In this document: piece after piece, positions 1-8,871 of the stretch
Numbering within the stretch: the first letter of the stretch is position 1
How the letters are laid out: each line of letters begins with the position of its first letter
NCBI GenBank assembly: GCA_000802095.1
Contig: JUEB01000011.1
Span: 248,001-312,000, forward strand
DNA length: 64,000 nucleotides
Direction: 5' to 3'
Origin: Peptococcaceae bacterium BICA1-7
GTDB lineage: Bacteria; Bacillota; Desulfotomaculia; Desulfotomaculales; Desulfocucumaceae
The notes under the pieces: generated by a model
Databases searched by the model: none
Seen by the model: the letters and a program-made list of their open reading frames with translations, nothing else
What the model was told of the DNA's origin: nothing
Program-made: the position numbers and the translations under genes

Positions 1-86
1 CCTATGTGGACACCTCAATACTGGCAAAGATAATAAAAGAAGCGGTGCTGGTAAAAACACACAAAGACAACCGGAGCCAGTGGTGA
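1..86 (+). CDS. C-terminal end of a protein cut by the window edge (unknown function)
   Basis: An open frame (TAT at base 3 onward) runs in from the left edge for 28 codons and stops at TGA 84-86. The tail contains VDTSILAKIIKEAVLV and ends NRSQW. It is followed within ten bases by a good intrinsic terminator, which supports it being the true end of a gene. Too little remains to name a family. Confidence 0.5.
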   Translation, partial: YVDTSILAKIIKEAVLVKTHKDNRSQW

Positions 87-90
87 AACA

Positions 91-132
91 TTTAAAGGGG
101 GACGGCCATTTGGCCCTCCCCTTTTCTTTTAC
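91..132 (+). terminator. intrinsic terminator after the first gene
   Basis: AAAGGGG pairs with CCCCTTT across an inner GGCC/GGCC stem with an ATTT loop, followed by a T-rich tract (TTTTCTTTT). It ends the gene entering from the left and separates it from the hydrolase downstream. Confidence 0.75.
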
Positions 133-271
133 TCACCGGCAGCTTTTTAAAATCAGATGGGCTGCCTGATATGGAAATAAATACTTTCAAAAAGCCGGCC
201 CTTTAAAGGGGAATGAATTTGTACGGGGAATTTATATGTGTTTAGGATACACCAATGGAAAGGGTCACAAA

Positions 272-1081
272 ATGCAAATTCATGTGCTGGCCAGCGGAAG
301 CAGCGGAAATTCCATATATATAGCCGTCGGGGGCGTCAGGATATTGGTGGACGCAGGCATCAGCGCCAGGCGCATGGAGAGGTCCCTGGCCGGTATAGGT
401 GTGGGGGCGGGGGAATTGGATGCCCTCCTGATAACCCACGAGCACTCTGATCACATAAAGGGACTGGAGGTATTTTCCCGGAAGTTTAAGATACCTGTCT
501 ACGCCCGCCCTAAGGCCTGGGAGAAAATTGGATTCCGGGACGCCCTGCCGGCTGAGGTGCGCCGGGAACTGCCCGGCAGCCTTGACATAGGAACAGTCAG
601 GATTGAACCCTTCAAAATATCCCATGACGCTGCAGACCCGGTAGGATTCTGTTTTTATCACCGCCACCTGAAATGCGCCGTGGCTACGGATCTGGGAGTG
701 GTCACAAAGCCGGTGGAAGAAGCCCTGGCCTACACCGACGCAGTGGTGTTGGAGTCCAACCACGATATTGATATGTTAAACAACGGCCCCTATCCCTTTT
801 TTCTCAAGAAACGGATAAGAAGTGACGTGGGCCACCTGTCCAACCTTGATGCTGCAAGGCTGCTGGAAAGAGTCCCCCGGAAAGGCCCTATGCATGTCTT
901 CCTGGCCCATTTGAGCCAGCAGAACAACCACCCGGACCTGGCGGAAAACACTGTTTCAGGGCACCTGTCCTGCCGGGGCTGCGAGGTGGGCAGGGAAATA
1001 GTGCTGCAGCGCACTTACCGGGACGCTGTGGCAAGCTATGTCAGGGAGGGTAGTGAAGGCCGCCTTTTCTTTACCGGCTGA
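272..1081 (+). CDS. MBL-fold metallohydrolase, YycJ/WalJ type
   Basis: A 269-residue metallo-beta-lactamase-fold protein. It starts with the strand and SGSSGN turn (residues 8-13) seen at the N-terminus of YycJ/WalJ proteins and has the metal-binding THEHSDH at 55-61. Further features are the ISHD region (about residue 125), the LESNHD segment (about 155) and AHLSQQNNH near residue 215. YycJ-type proteins are thought to be exonucleases linked to DNA repair and cell-wall control; the substrate here is inferred. An upstream in-frame ATG at 236 would add 12 residues. I prefer 272 because family members begin at the first beta strand. A hairpin follows directly. Confidence 0.85.
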   Translation: MQIHVLASGSSGNSIYIAVGGVRILVDAGISARRMERSLAGIGVGAGELDALLITHEHSDHIKGLEVFSRKFKIPVYARPKAWEKIGFRDALPAEVRRELPGSLDIGTVRIEPFKISHDAADPVGFCFYHRHLKCAVATDLGVVTKPVEEALAYTDAVVLESNHDIDMLNNGPYPFFLKKRIRSDVGHLSNLDAARLLERVPRKGPMHVFLAHLSQQNNHPDLAENTVSGHLSCRGCEVGREIVLQRTYRDAVASYVREGSEGRLFFTG

Positions 1082-1086
1082 CACCA

Positions 1087-1111
1087 AAGCCCCGGCTTAT
1101 AACCGGGGCTT
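1087..1111. terminator. shared hairpin between convergent genes
   Basis: AAGCCCCGG and CCGGGGCTT form a 9-bp perfect stem with a 7-base loop. It lies between the convergent hydrolase and HicA-like genes. No long T tract is present on either side, so termination strength is uncertain. Confidence 0.5.
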
Positions 1112-1116
1112 AGATT

Positions 1117-1335
1117 CTATATTTTGCTATTGAAGTATTCCTTTGACACCATTAGCTGTTTTTTCAGTATATTCTCCCATAAATGGCCCTTAACCTGTCC
1201 GGAACCTCTGGATACCTTTGTTCTCTTCAATATGCCATCCGGCATCATCTTACGAAAAAAATAATGGTCCGATTCTTTATATAATTTCCAACCATCGTTT
1301 TCACAGAATCTTTTTATATCTTTCCAGCTAGGCAC
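1117..1335 (-). CDS. HicA-family mRNA interferase toxin
   Basis: A 72-residue protein with the YcfA/HicA pattern: GWKLYKESDHYFFRK (residues 15-29), a PDG turn and a C-terminal helix. HicA toxins are small double-stranded-RNA-binding-fold ribonucleases that cleave mRNA. The usual S-H pair is D-H here (residues 23-24), keeping the putative catalytic His24. The GTG start overlaps the end of the upstream antitoxin gene by 8 bp, with GGGG about seven bases upstream, so the two are translationally coupled. The order is antitoxin then toxin, reversed from the common hicAB order. Confidence 0.75.
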   Translation of the reverse strand: MPSWKDIKRFCENDGWKLYKESDHYFFRKMMPDGILKRTKVSRGSGQVKGHLWENILKKQLMVSKEYFNSKI

Positions 1336-1741
1336 TGATTAGCCCCAAAACACCGTCAAGGTTTTCCTGCAGGCTAACAGCCAGCATATAAGGAAAATGT
1401 GACTGACGGTTGGTGGAATTAAAATATAGGGGAAATTGCTCAAAGTATTCATTAGCGTATTCTATAAGCTCTTCTGCCAATGCCTTGCGTGCTGAATACC
1501 GATCCGAAGCGTTTACAGCCAGATCGAAATTCTCCAGCGTCGCTGTAATGGAGCCATCATCTTCCTGGATTAGCCGGGCCTTAAAATGGTAATTTTCCAG
1601 TAGAGCCTTGGCCTGCATGATTGATAAGGCCAAAAAATGATCCCTGTTGCGTTTCACAATTCCAGGTCTTTCGTGAATCACAGTATCTATAAATTTGCCC
1701 CATTCTTTTCGAACATCCGTGGCGTTAAGCACTCCCTGCAT
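1328..1741 (-). CDS. hybrid antitoxin: Phd/YefM-like N-terminus with HicB-like C-terminus
   Basis: A 137-residue partner of the HicA-like toxin. Residues 1-50 (NATDVRKEWGKFIDTVI, then RPGIVKRNRDHFLALS) look like the DNA-binding, prevent-host-death fold of Phd/YefM antitoxins. Residues 55-130 (a three-strand segment including GSITATLENFDLAVNA, then a helix rich in Glu and Tyr) look like the RNase-H-like HicB fold that covers HicA. ATG at 1741 is chosen over GTG/ATG codons up to 1765 because AAAGGAGG lies six bases before it. The N-terminal half probably provides operator binding and the C-terminal half neutralises the toxin; both roles are inferred. Confidence 0.65.
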   Translation of the reverse strand: MQGVLNATDVRKEWGKFIDTVIHERPGIVKRNRDHFLALSIMQAKALLENYHFKARLIQEDDGSITATLENFDLAVNASDRYSARKALAEELIEYANEYFEQFPLYFNSTNRQSHFPYMLAVSLQENLDGVLGLISA

Positions 1742-1888
1742 AAGCATGCCTCCTTTCACCTCCATTTTTATATATTATGCACATAGTGTACACAAAGTAC
1801 CATTGACTATTCATGTATAAGTGTGGGTGCCCTAATCCTTGCCGTAACATAAAAAATAAACCCTTAAAATCGAGGTTTTTCTATGGAG

Positions 1889-2182
1889 CTATTTTAAATA
1901 TTTTTTTAACGCTTCATAAAAATTTTCCCTGGTCCCGGCCATTATAATGACTACAACATCCCCCTGCTCATTAACTGATACGCGATAGGCCAGTTCATAA
2001 TTAACACCATTATGGCTAATATCATACCCACGTATTCCGGCAAGGTCACCTTTTTTAAACCGGCCAATCTCCGGATTTTTGCGTATTTCTGTTATTGCCT
2101 CCTGGTATTTTCTTTTCAACTGCTTGTCCTTCAGTTTTTTAAGGTATTGCTTTACCGGTGGACGAAAGATAACAGGTAACAT
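1889..2182 (-). CDS. RelE/ParE-family toxin
   Basis: A 97-residue basic protein: two N-terminal helices rich in Lys (residues 8-35), then beta strands YELAYRV and VVVIIMAGTRENFYEALKKYL. This is the RelE/ParE fold, whose members either cleave mRNA at the ribosome or poison gyrase; which applies here cannot be told. The ATG lies two bases after the stop of the antitoxin gene. Its Shine-Dalgarno GGAGGA overlaps the antitoxin's last codons, so expression is coupled. Confidence 0.75.
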   Translation of the reverse strand: MLPVIFRPPVKQYLKKLKDKQLKRKYQEAITEIRKNPEIGRFKKGDLAGIRGYDISHNGVNYELAYRVSVNEQGDVVVIIMAGTRENFYEALKKYLK

Positions 2183-2184
2183 TC

Positions 2185-2535
2185 TCAGTCCTCCAGGCCG
2201 TCAAATATTTCTCTCATTTCATCATTGCCGGTGCCTTTTAATTGGGCCGCTGCCCGATCAGCCTCTTCAATCATCCTCTCAACTGCTGGTCTTACCTTCC
2301 TCTTCATGCGCTTAAATTCGTTAAGAAGGTCAGTCCCGGTATATCCCTGGCTAATTAGATCTGCCAAAATAAATTCACTAAAATCATCTTCTCTGACACT
2401 GGGACGGATCAAAATAGCCCCTTTGTCTTTATCAAAGATGCATTCTACCTCTTCACCTAAATTTAGTTTTTCATAAAAACTTTTAGGAATAGTAATCTGT
2501 CTTTTTTCTGAAACTTTAATCCTTTTTGATTCCAT
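2185..2535 (-). CDS. AbrB/MazE-type antitoxin
   Basis: A 116-residue antitoxin for the RelE/ParE toxin downstream. Residues 1-45 carry a SpoVT/AbrB swapped-hairpin DNA-binding domain (VSEKRQITIPKSFYEKLNL, then EEVECIFDKDKGAILIRP). The charged C-terminal half (residues 55-116, helical, many Arg/Lys/Glu) probably wraps the toxin. ATG at 2535 is chosen over one at 2580 because AGGGAG precedes it at a suitable distance and the AbrB motif begins immediately after. Pairing of AbrB-type antitoxins with RelE-type toxins is known, though less usual than RelB-RelE. Confidence 0.75.
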   Translation of the reverse strand: MESKRIKVSEKRQITIPKSFYEKLNLGEEVECIFDKDKGAILIRPSVREDDFSEFILADLISQGYTGTDLLNEFKRMKRKVRPAVERMIEEADRAAAQLKGTGNDEMREIFDGLED

Positions 2536-2694
2536 AGGGCTCAACTCCCTATCAATACTTACTACCATTATTCTATCCACCCTTCCAAAAAATGATTCCT
2601 ATTTTCTTTGAATATTATTTCTTTGTTTATTGTTTTCTTTGTTACAATATATCATGAATTAAAGGTAATATCTAGATGATTTTTTGCAAATTGG

Positions 2695-2738
2695 CAAGGC
2701 CTCCGGGTAAAATAAACCCCGGAGGCCTTGGTTTTTTT
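2695..2738. terminator. strong hairpin next to tRNA-Thr
   Basis: CAAGGCCTCCGGG pairs with CCCGGAGGCCTTG over 13 bp with a short A/T loop. On the plus strand it is followed by a run of seven T; on the minus strand it sits just past the tRNA 3' end. It probably ends the tRNA transcript, although the T run suits the plus strand better. Confidence 0.6.
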
Positions 2739-2812
2739 GGAGCTGGTGGCCGGATTTGAACCGGCGGCCTGCGCATTACGAATGCGCTGCTCTACCACTG
2801 AGCCACACCAGC
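2738..2812 (-). tRNA. tRNA-Thr (anticodon CGU), CCA encoded
   Basis: Reading the minus strand, GCTGGTG pairs with CACCAGC as the acceptor stem. The D arm is GCTCAGTGGTAGAGC, the anticodon stem GCGCA/TGCGC encloses TTCGTAA with anticodon CGT (reads ACG, threonine), and the T arm contains GGTTCAAATCC. The discriminator is T and the CCA end is encoded at 2738-2740. It stands alone, not in a tRNA cluster. Confidence 0.95.
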
Positions 2813-2898
2813 ATAATATTAAACTTTCCTAAACGCACTATATATGATACCCTATGAGATTCCCAAAGTCAACGGGTATGGGCGCTGCCTGGGGTACC

Positions 2899-3102
2899 CT
2901 AGGTATACAATATCTCGTCTCTGCCCCTCCTGCCCTTGTTGGCGTTGGGGTTATATACCTCAAATTTCTGCCCGGTGCTTGAGCTCACTGAATAGACCGG
3001 CGATGTCCTGTTGCACCTTTCCATTTCTTTTATCCTCTGCTCTCCCAGGGCATTTCCAATCAGGTTTCTTCTCCTGTCCACATGATTCTTGTGCTTACTC
3101 AT
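2899..3102 (-). CDS. small basic protein of unknown function
   Basis: A 67-residue, highly basic, Cys-poor protein (MSKHKNHVDRRRN at the start, NKGRRGRDE near the end) with no family I recognise. ATG at 3102 is preferred over 3111 because GGAGG lies about a dozen bases upstream of it. The upstream ATG would sit directly on that site. The opposite strand is also open here, but that frame has no good ribosome binding site and codes for a Cys/Pro/Ser-rich stretch typical of an antisense shadow. Confidence 0.45.
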   Translation of the reverse strand: MSKHKNHVDRRRNLIGNALGEQRIKEMERCNRTSPVYSVSSSTGQKFEVYNPNANKGRRGRDEILYT

Positions 3103-3234
3103 AATCCTCATCTCCCTCCAGTATATTTTACTCAGCCCGGGTTGTTTAAATCATTTCTCCCGCCTTTTTGCAAATGGTAATTAATGTATCCAAAACAGGG
3201 TGACACTTTATTAACCTTTCATGAGTAAGATGTA

Positions 3235-3266
3235 TAAAAATAGAGCCCGTATGTGATTACGGGCTC
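3235..3266 (-). terminator. intrinsic terminator of the small gene ending at 3273
   Basis: On the minus strand GAGCCCGTA pairs with TACGGGCTC (9 bp, 6-base loop), followed by TATTTTTAT. Confidence 0.8.
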
Positions 3267-3272
3267 AGAATG

Positions 3273-3581
3273 TCATATTAAATTAGCGTAAAGGGCATTT
3301 TCCTCAGGCTCGTACCTAGCCTCATACTTTCCTTTTTTATTAATGCCGAAATGATTGAAAAAGCCCTTGCCGAAGACCTTGGTTTTTCTCATTTCCAGGC
3401 CGCCCTCGTCCACTGCCTTTATTCTTAGTATTTTGGTATCCCGGTCATAGGCAAGTTCAATTTTATTCTTGCCTATTTTTTGCCTTGCCACGTTGTTAAG
3501 CACTATAGAAGATTTGGAAAGTGAGACTATAGGCACTTTTTCGGTTCGTTCCCCGCGCGGTCTGTAAATTTCAAAAGCCAT
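3273..3581 (-). CDS. conserved-looking small protein of unknown function
   Basis: A 102-residue soluble protein beginning MAFEIYRPRGER and rich in short beta strands (KVPIVSLSKSSIVLNNVA, then KIELAYDRDTKILRIKAV). The alternating strand pattern resembles small beta-barrel or AbrB-like proteins, but no signature is clear and I do not assign a function. ATG at 3581 is preferred to an in-frame TTG nine bases earlier since AAAAGGGG precedes it by nine bases. It has its own terminator, so it is probably monocistronic. Confidence 0.6.
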   Translation of the reverse strand: MAFEIYRPRGERTEKVPIVSLSKSSIVLNNVARQKIGKNKIELAYDRDTKILRIKAVDEGGLEMRKTKVFGKGFFNHFGINKKGKYEARYEPEENALYANLI

Positions 3582-3693
3582 AACAACCAACCCCTTTTAT
3601 AGTTATTATTTCCATCAATTACAAGAATTAATACATAAACTATTAAAATGCTTAAAAATTGCCATTAATCCTTTACCCGGGAGTGATTTTTAA

Positions 3694-4263
3694 ATGTGGG
3701 GCCAGTATGGTGATATAATGCTTGTTCACGGGGATAATTTAATCTCCCAGACAATACAGGAACTCACCCACAGTTTTTTCTCTCACGCCGCCATTGTTAC
3801 TGAGCCGGGAAAAATAGCCGAAATGAACAGGTTTGGTTTTCAGCACTACGATAACCACTACAGACAAGGCCCCAGGCCCTTTGTGATATACAGACACCGG
3901 CTACTTTTGCCGGGAAGCTTTAAAACCCCCTATTATATCGGCAGGATGAGGGTATGCATTCAGGACTTTGTTAATAACCCGCCCGCCTATGATTTTTTTA
4001 AGATACTGGACCTGGCTTTAAAATTTATACTGACCAGAGATGATTTAATTAGGGACGGAGAGCCCCACATACCTGTCAGCCTTCTTATGGCGGCCGGTGA
4101 AAGACTTATCTGCTCGGCACTGGTGGACACCGTTTATTACCAGGCAGGCATTGATCTCTTTCCTGGCCGCGGGTCAAAAGATATAACCCCTGCCGAGTTG
4201 GCATCCCTGGCCGAAGGAAAAAACCCCCAGCTTTATATGGTGTACAAATCGCCGGGGGCATAA
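3694..4263 (+). CDS. NlpC/P60-like permuted papain-fold protein (YiiX/YebB type)
   Basis: A 189-residue protein with the permuted papain arrangement: an early GDIMLVHGDN segment (residues 6-15), a His in SHAAIVTEP (about residue 31) and a late Cys in ICSALVDTVYYQAG (about residue 140). YiiX/YebB-like proteins are thought to be amidases or peptidases acting on amide bonds in cell-wall or lipid substrates. No signal peptide or membrane segment is visible, so it is predicted to be cytoplasmic. GGAGTGATTTTTAA precedes the ATG. The next 350 bases hold no gene but a structured RNA. Confidence 0.65.
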   Translation: MWGQYGDIMLVHGDNLISQTIQELTHSFFSHAAIVTEPGKIAEMNRFGFQHYDNHYRQGPRPFVIYRHRLLLPGSFKTPYYIGRMRVCIQDFVNNPPAYDFFKILDLALKFILTRDDLIRDGEPHIPVSLLMAAGERLICSALVDTVYYQAGIDLFPGRGSKDITPAELASLAEGKNPQLYMVYKSPGA

Positions 4264-4318
4264 GCCGCCGTTTCCGGCAGTGTGGTCTTGTCACAGCCGT
4301 CAGCTATTCATAAACAAA

Positions 4319-4333
4319 TTCGCCCTTAGGGCG
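4319..4333 (+). repeat. small perfect palindrome upstream of the structured RNA
   Basis: TCGCCCT-T-AGGGCGA is a 7-bp inverted repeat about 30 bases before the structured RNA. IS200/IS605 elements carry such subterminal hairpins, so it may mark the left end of the element; this is inference. Confidence 0.4.
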
Positions 4334-4361
4334 ACCCAATAGCGACATTCATGGAGGCAGA

Positions 4362-4566
4362 GAAAAACAACCACGCTTGTTAACCTTTCGAAGGCTGCTA
4401 CCGGCTCTTAACGAAGCTGGCTTATGGAATACCGATCCGGCAGCAGGACGCTGCGGAAGCCCGAGAGGCCCAGGACGGGCCTTTCGAGGGCGGTCGGTAT
4501 TCCGTTAGCCACGAGTTGTAGAGCCGGTTCAGCCGGAGAACCCGTTGACATTTAGGGTTGTTTTTC
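4362..4566 (+). ncRNA. structured RNA resembling HEARO / IscB omega RNA, without a nuclease gene
   Basis: About 205 bases fold into a closed multi-branched structure. An 11-bp outer stem pairs 4362-4372 with 4556-4566. Inside, ACCGGCTCT (4400-4408) pairs with AGAGCCGGT (4520-4528) and GGAATACCGA (4426-4435) with TCGGTATTCC (4494-4503). Two apical hairpins, 4437-4456 and 4463-4485, each have an AGGAC loop. CCTT/AAGG and AACAA/TTGTT hairpins lie near the 5' end. The order of stems and single-stranded blocks (AAGGCTGCTACCGGCTCTTA, AGCCACGAGTTG) matches my recollection of the HEARO motif, now known as the guide-carrying omega RNA of IscB, an IS605-type nuclease. Normally IscB follows downstream; here only convergent ogt follows, so it looks like a solo element. 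The family name is from memory; the structure is read directly. Confidence 0.6.
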
Positions 4567-4618
4567 CAGGCCAGCCACACAGTTGACTTTTAAGGTATCC
4601 ACAAAGCATAATTTCTTG

Positions 4619-4654
4619 AAATAAAAATGCTGATGACCTTATATGATCATCAGC
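4619..4654 (-). terminator. intrinsic terminator of ogt
   Basis: On the minus strand GCTGATGA pairs with TCATCAGC, followed by ATTTTTATTTC. It lies 22 bases beyond the ogt stop codon. Confidence 0.75.
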
Positions 4655-4675
4655 CCTTTTCTATTGACTGGTCTG

Positions 4676-5179
4676 CTATATATTTATGCCCTCAAGGCCC
4701 AAAAGCATCCTTTTCCTCTCCAGTCCCCCGCCAAAGCCGCCTATCCCATTATGGGCCACAACCCTGTGGCAGGGAACTACCAGGACAACCCGGTTGGAAC
4801 CCACCGCCCCTCCCACGGCCCTGGCCCCCCGGGGACTTCCCACTTCCATACCCACCTGGCCGTAAGACAAAACCTCACCCCAGGGTATTGAATAAACCCT
4901 CTGGAGCACTCTCTTCTGAAAGTCTGTATAAAGACTCCAGTCCACCGGAAAGGAAAGGTCCACAGGCTTTCCCTCAAAGTATAATTTGAGCGCCCTTTCC
5001 AGACCATCAGGGCTAAGGCACTGCCCCGGCGCCTCCTTTTCTATAGCTCCCAGATAAGGCTTCATTTCCATTTCAGCCTCGTACAGGGTGGGCTCCGGAA
5101 GGTTTAAAAACGACAGCCCTGCCCCGGTCCACCCCAGTCCTATATACCCGGCCCTGGTCTCTATTACCATTTTTTCCAT
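4676..5179 (-). CDS. ogt: methylated-DNA--protein-cysteine S-methyltransferase
   Basis: A 167-residue suicide repair protein that moves the methyl group of O6-methylguanine onto its own cysteine. The active-site PCHRVV lies near residue 135, followed by GGFGGGLERKRMLLGLEG, the hallmark C-terminal segment. The helix-turn-helix with the RVYSIPWGEVLSYGQVG arginine-finger region precedes it. There is no Ada regulatory domain. ATG at 5179 is chosen because GGAGG lies five bases upstream; the GTG at 5191 would start inside that site. It is a single gene with its own terminator. Confidence 0.92.
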   Translation of the reverse strand: MEKMVIETRAGYIGLGWTGAGLSFLNLPEPTLYEAEMEMKPYLGAIEKEAPGQCLSPDGLERALKLYFEGKPVDLSFPVDWSLYTDFQKRVLQRVYSIPWGEVLSYGQVGMEVGSPRGARAVGGAVGSNRVVLVVPCHRVVAHNGIGGFGGGLERKRMLLGLEGINI

Positions 5180-5212
5180 AACCGCCTCCACATTGATGCA
5201 GGTCTTTTATTA

Positions 5213-5349
5213 GCCATAGAGGGCACAGAGATCACAGAGAATTTACTCTTAAAGTAATACTCTCAGGTTTTAAGCACAGTTAGAATTAGAGTTTTTTAAT
5301 TTTAAAATAACATTCATGCAAATCTTAAAACTCTGTGTCCTCTGTGGCT
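5213..5349. repeat. long imperfect inverted repeat between ogt and cysK
   Basis: GCCATAGAGGGCACAGAG (from 5213, running on to 5241) is an imperfect reverse complement of CTCTGTGTCCTCTGTGGC (5331-5348), with an AT-rich middle. Repeats of the form CTCTGTGTxCTCTGTGGC occur between genes in many bacterial genomes. It could be a small dispersed non-coding element. Confidence 0.55.
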
Positions 5350-5406
5350 TAAAGGGACCCGGTTTTATCATCCTATTAGTAAGCGCCACACTGGTGGCAT
5401 TAGTGT

Positions 5407-6327
5407 CTAGTCCACAAAAAGCGTGGTGGACAAATACCTTTCCCCGGTATCGGGGAAAAGGACAACTACCATCTTGCCGCTGTTTTCCTCCCTGCAGGCT
5501 ATCTGGAGAGCAGCGTGGGCCGCCGCCCCGGAGGACACTCCCACCAGCAGACCCTCTTCACTGGCCAGCCTCCTGGCGGCACTCCGGGCTTCCTCATAGG
5601 AAACCCGAACTATATCATCCAGTATCCCGGTGTCCAGCACCCCGGGCACAAACCCGGCCCCAATTCCCTGTATCCCGTGGGGACCCGGGGCTTCTCCGGA
5701 AAGCACACTGGATTCCCGGGGCTCCACGGCTATTATTTTTACCTGCCTTTTCTGTTTTAGAACACTTCCCACTCCGGTAACTGTCCCGCCGGTACCCACC
5801 CCGGCCACAAAAAAGTCCACCTTTCCCCCTGTGTCCCTCCATATCTCCTCCGCGGTGGCAATCCTGTGCGCTTCAGGGTTATCCGGGTTATCAAACTGGC
5901 CGGGTATAAAGGATCCGGGAGTTTTGGCGGCAATTTCCCCGGCAGCCCTGATAGCCCCCGGCATCCCCTCTCCCCCGGGTGTAAGCACTATTTCCACACC
6001 ATAGGCCCTTAAGAGGTCCTGCCTTTCCTTGCTCATAGTCTCGGGCATGGTTAATATAAGCCGGTATCCCCTTGAGGCGCAAACCATGGCCAGCCCTATG
6101 CCGGTATTGCCGCTGGTGGGCTCGATTATAACACTTTCACGTCCTATAATTCCTCTTTCCTCGGCCCTGCCAATCATGTTAAGGGCTATCCTGTCCTTTA
6201 CACTGCCCCCGGGGTTGAAATACTCCAACTTGGCCACCAGGTCGGCGTAAGCCCCCCGGGCAAAATTATTAAGCCTTAAAAGAGGGGTTCCCCCCACCAG
6301 GTCTGTAAGTCGGTCAGCTATCTTCAT
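5407..6327 (-). CDS. cysK: cysteine synthase (O-acetylserine sulfhydrylase)
   Basis: A 306-residue PLP enzyme that makes cysteine from O-acetylserine and sulfide. The PLP lysine is Lys44 in [23 protein letters not shown] at about 70-77 binds the substrate carboxylate, [10 protein letters not shown] near 178 binds the PLP phosphate, and [12 protein letters not shown] lies near 264. Length and motifs fit CysK rather than cystathionine beta-synthase. ATG at 6327 is preceded by GGAG. It is transcribed alone from a recognisable promoter and flanked by repeat-rich spacers. Confidence 0.93.
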   Translation of the reverse strand: MKIADRLTDLVGGTPLLRLNNFARGAYADLVAKLEYFNPGGSVKDRIALNMIGRAEERGIIGRESVIIEPTSGNTGIGLAMVCASRGYRLILTMPETMSKERQDLLRAYGVEIVLTPGGEGMPGAIRAAGEIAAKTPGSFIPGQFDNPDNPEAHRIATAEEIWRDTGGKVDFFVAGVGTGGTVTGVGSVLKQKRQVKIIAVEPRESSVLSGEAPGPHGIQGIGAGFVPGVLDTGILDDIVRVSYEEARSAARRLASEEGLLVGVSSGAAAHAALQIACREENSGKMVVVLFPDTGERYLSTTLFVD

Positions 6328-6354
6328 GGCTCCATCTCCATCTTCATTTTTACC

Positions 6355-6383
6355 AATTTATCACCTGCGCATATAGAAGTCAA
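6355..6383 (-). promoter_or_regulatory. sigma-A-like promoter of cysK
   Basis: On the minus strand TTGACT (6378-6383) and TAAATT (6355-6360) are separated by 17 bases, about 28 bases before the cysK start. No T-box or S-box leader fits in the short 5' region. Confidence 0.55.
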
Positions 6384-6408
6384 ACATATGCTAACGGGTA
6401 TTACTTTC

Positions 6409-6577
6409 GGTCAGAATACAGAAGCCAGGAGTCAGAATTCAGAATAATTGGGGAGGATAAAACCAGGGTCCTTTAAAATCCCAGTGAACACAGGCTCAGC
6501 TATTCACTTTATATCACCTATAAGGAATGCCAAAACCATTCTGACTCCTGAATTCTGAATTCTGTATTCCGACCGGA
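6409..6577. repeat. inverted pair of heptamer-repeat blocks (cysK-groEL spacer)
   Basis: A block of CAGAATT/CAGGAGT-type 7-mers (6409-6446) faces its reverse complement (6537-6577), with about 90 unrelated bases between. The outer end carries TATTCCGACCGG. The same family occurs between other genes in this window. Confidence 0.75.
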
Positions 6578-6612
6578 AATAAGAAGAGACCCCTCGTTAA
6601 AAGGGGTCTCTC
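6578..6612 (-). terminator. intrinsic terminator of groESL
   Basis: On the minus strand AGAGACCCCT pairs with AGGGGTCTCT, followed by TCTTATTT, 14 bases past the groEL stop. Confidence 0.85.
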
Positions 6613-6625
6613 CAGTATAAGCTAC

Positions 6626-8272
<1,647 letters not shown>

Positions 8273-8305
8273 TCAAAAACCTCCTTTTATTGGAAATAAA
8301 TATTT

Positions 8306-8593
8306 TTATTTTTCAATTACTCCAAGTATGTCAGCCTCGCGCATGATAAGGTATTCAACATCACTGATCTTCACTTCATTGCCGGCGTATTTTGAGAAAA
8401 GAATTTTATCTCCCACTTTCAGGTCGATGGCCACTCTTGTCCCATTATCCAGTAAACGGCCTGAGCCAACTGCAACAACTTCGCCCTCCTGGGGCTTCTC
8501 CTTGGCAGTATCGGGAAGAACAATCCCTCCTTTGGTCACTTCCTCGAGGGGCAGGGGCTTTACAACTACCCTTTCTCCTAAAGGTCTAATCAC
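8306..8593 (-). CDS. groES: co-chaperonin GroES
   Basis: A 95-residue lid for GroEL. The start is a GTG at 8593 (reading [14 protein letters not shown]), preceded by AAAGGAGGG at ideal distance. The mobile loop [17 protein letters not shown] (about residues 25-41) and the C-terminal [18 protein letters not shown] are typical. The frame is open upstream towards the CIRCE element, but that stretch is leader, not protein. Confidence 0.97.
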   Translation of the reverse strand: MIRPLGERVVVKPLPLEEVTKGGIVLPDTAKEKPQEGEVVAVGSGRLLDNGTRVAIDLKVGDKILFSKYAGNEVKISDVEYLIMREADILGVIEK

Positions 8594-8636
8594 AATAAAT
8601 ACCCTCCTTTTAAGTGGTGTAATTTTACTGTATTTG

Positions 8637-8663
8637 TTAGCACTCACTTCTGTTGAGTGCTAA
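8637..8663 (-). promoter_or_regulatory. CIRCE operator (HrcA site) of groESL
   Basis: TTAGCACTC-N9-GAGTGCTAA matches the CIRCE consensus perfectly. It lies in the 5' leader just after the promoter, the usual position for repression by HrcA, which is released on heat shock. Confidence 0.97.
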
Positions 8664-8675
8664 TACCCAAGTAAT

Positions 8676-8704
8676 ATAATATAGAATGAGAAATTCAAAA
8701 GCAA
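8676..8704 (-). promoter_or_regulatory. sigma-A-like promoter of groESL
   Basis: On the minus strand TTGCTT (8699-8704) and TATTAT (8676-8681) are 17 bases apart, ending 12 bases before CIRCE. Confidence 0.7.
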
Positions 8705-8871
8705 CTTTCTGTAACATGCAAAAATCCCCCTTCTCGGGCGATTTAACCACAATAGGTCCAGCTACCTTTATTTTTCTCTTTCTATACCAGCATTAAACAG
8801 TATTTTAAATATTGTCCTCCTACTAGAAATATTTTCCCCCTGCCGGTTTGGTTTTATACTAATTTTTTCTA

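Noticed and set aside
2844-3104. Plus-strand Cys-rich frame at 2844
   Set aside because: No ribosome binding site; the minus-strand frame at 2899-3102 has GGAGG at proper distance.
4362-4566. RNase P, tmRNA, 6S or group II intron RNA as identity of the structured RNA
   Set aside because: The conserved blocks of those RNAs (for example GAGGAAAGUC of RNase P, or the domain V hairpin) are not seen; the order of stems fits HEARO better.
4627-4989. Plus-strand frames over ogt
   Set aside because: Pro/Arg-rich composition typical of an antisense shadow of the GC-rich ogt; ogt has the PCHRV active site and a good start.
5012-6082. Other-frame ORFs over cysK
   Set aside because: They share the GC-rich third-position pattern of cysK and carry no recognisable domain.
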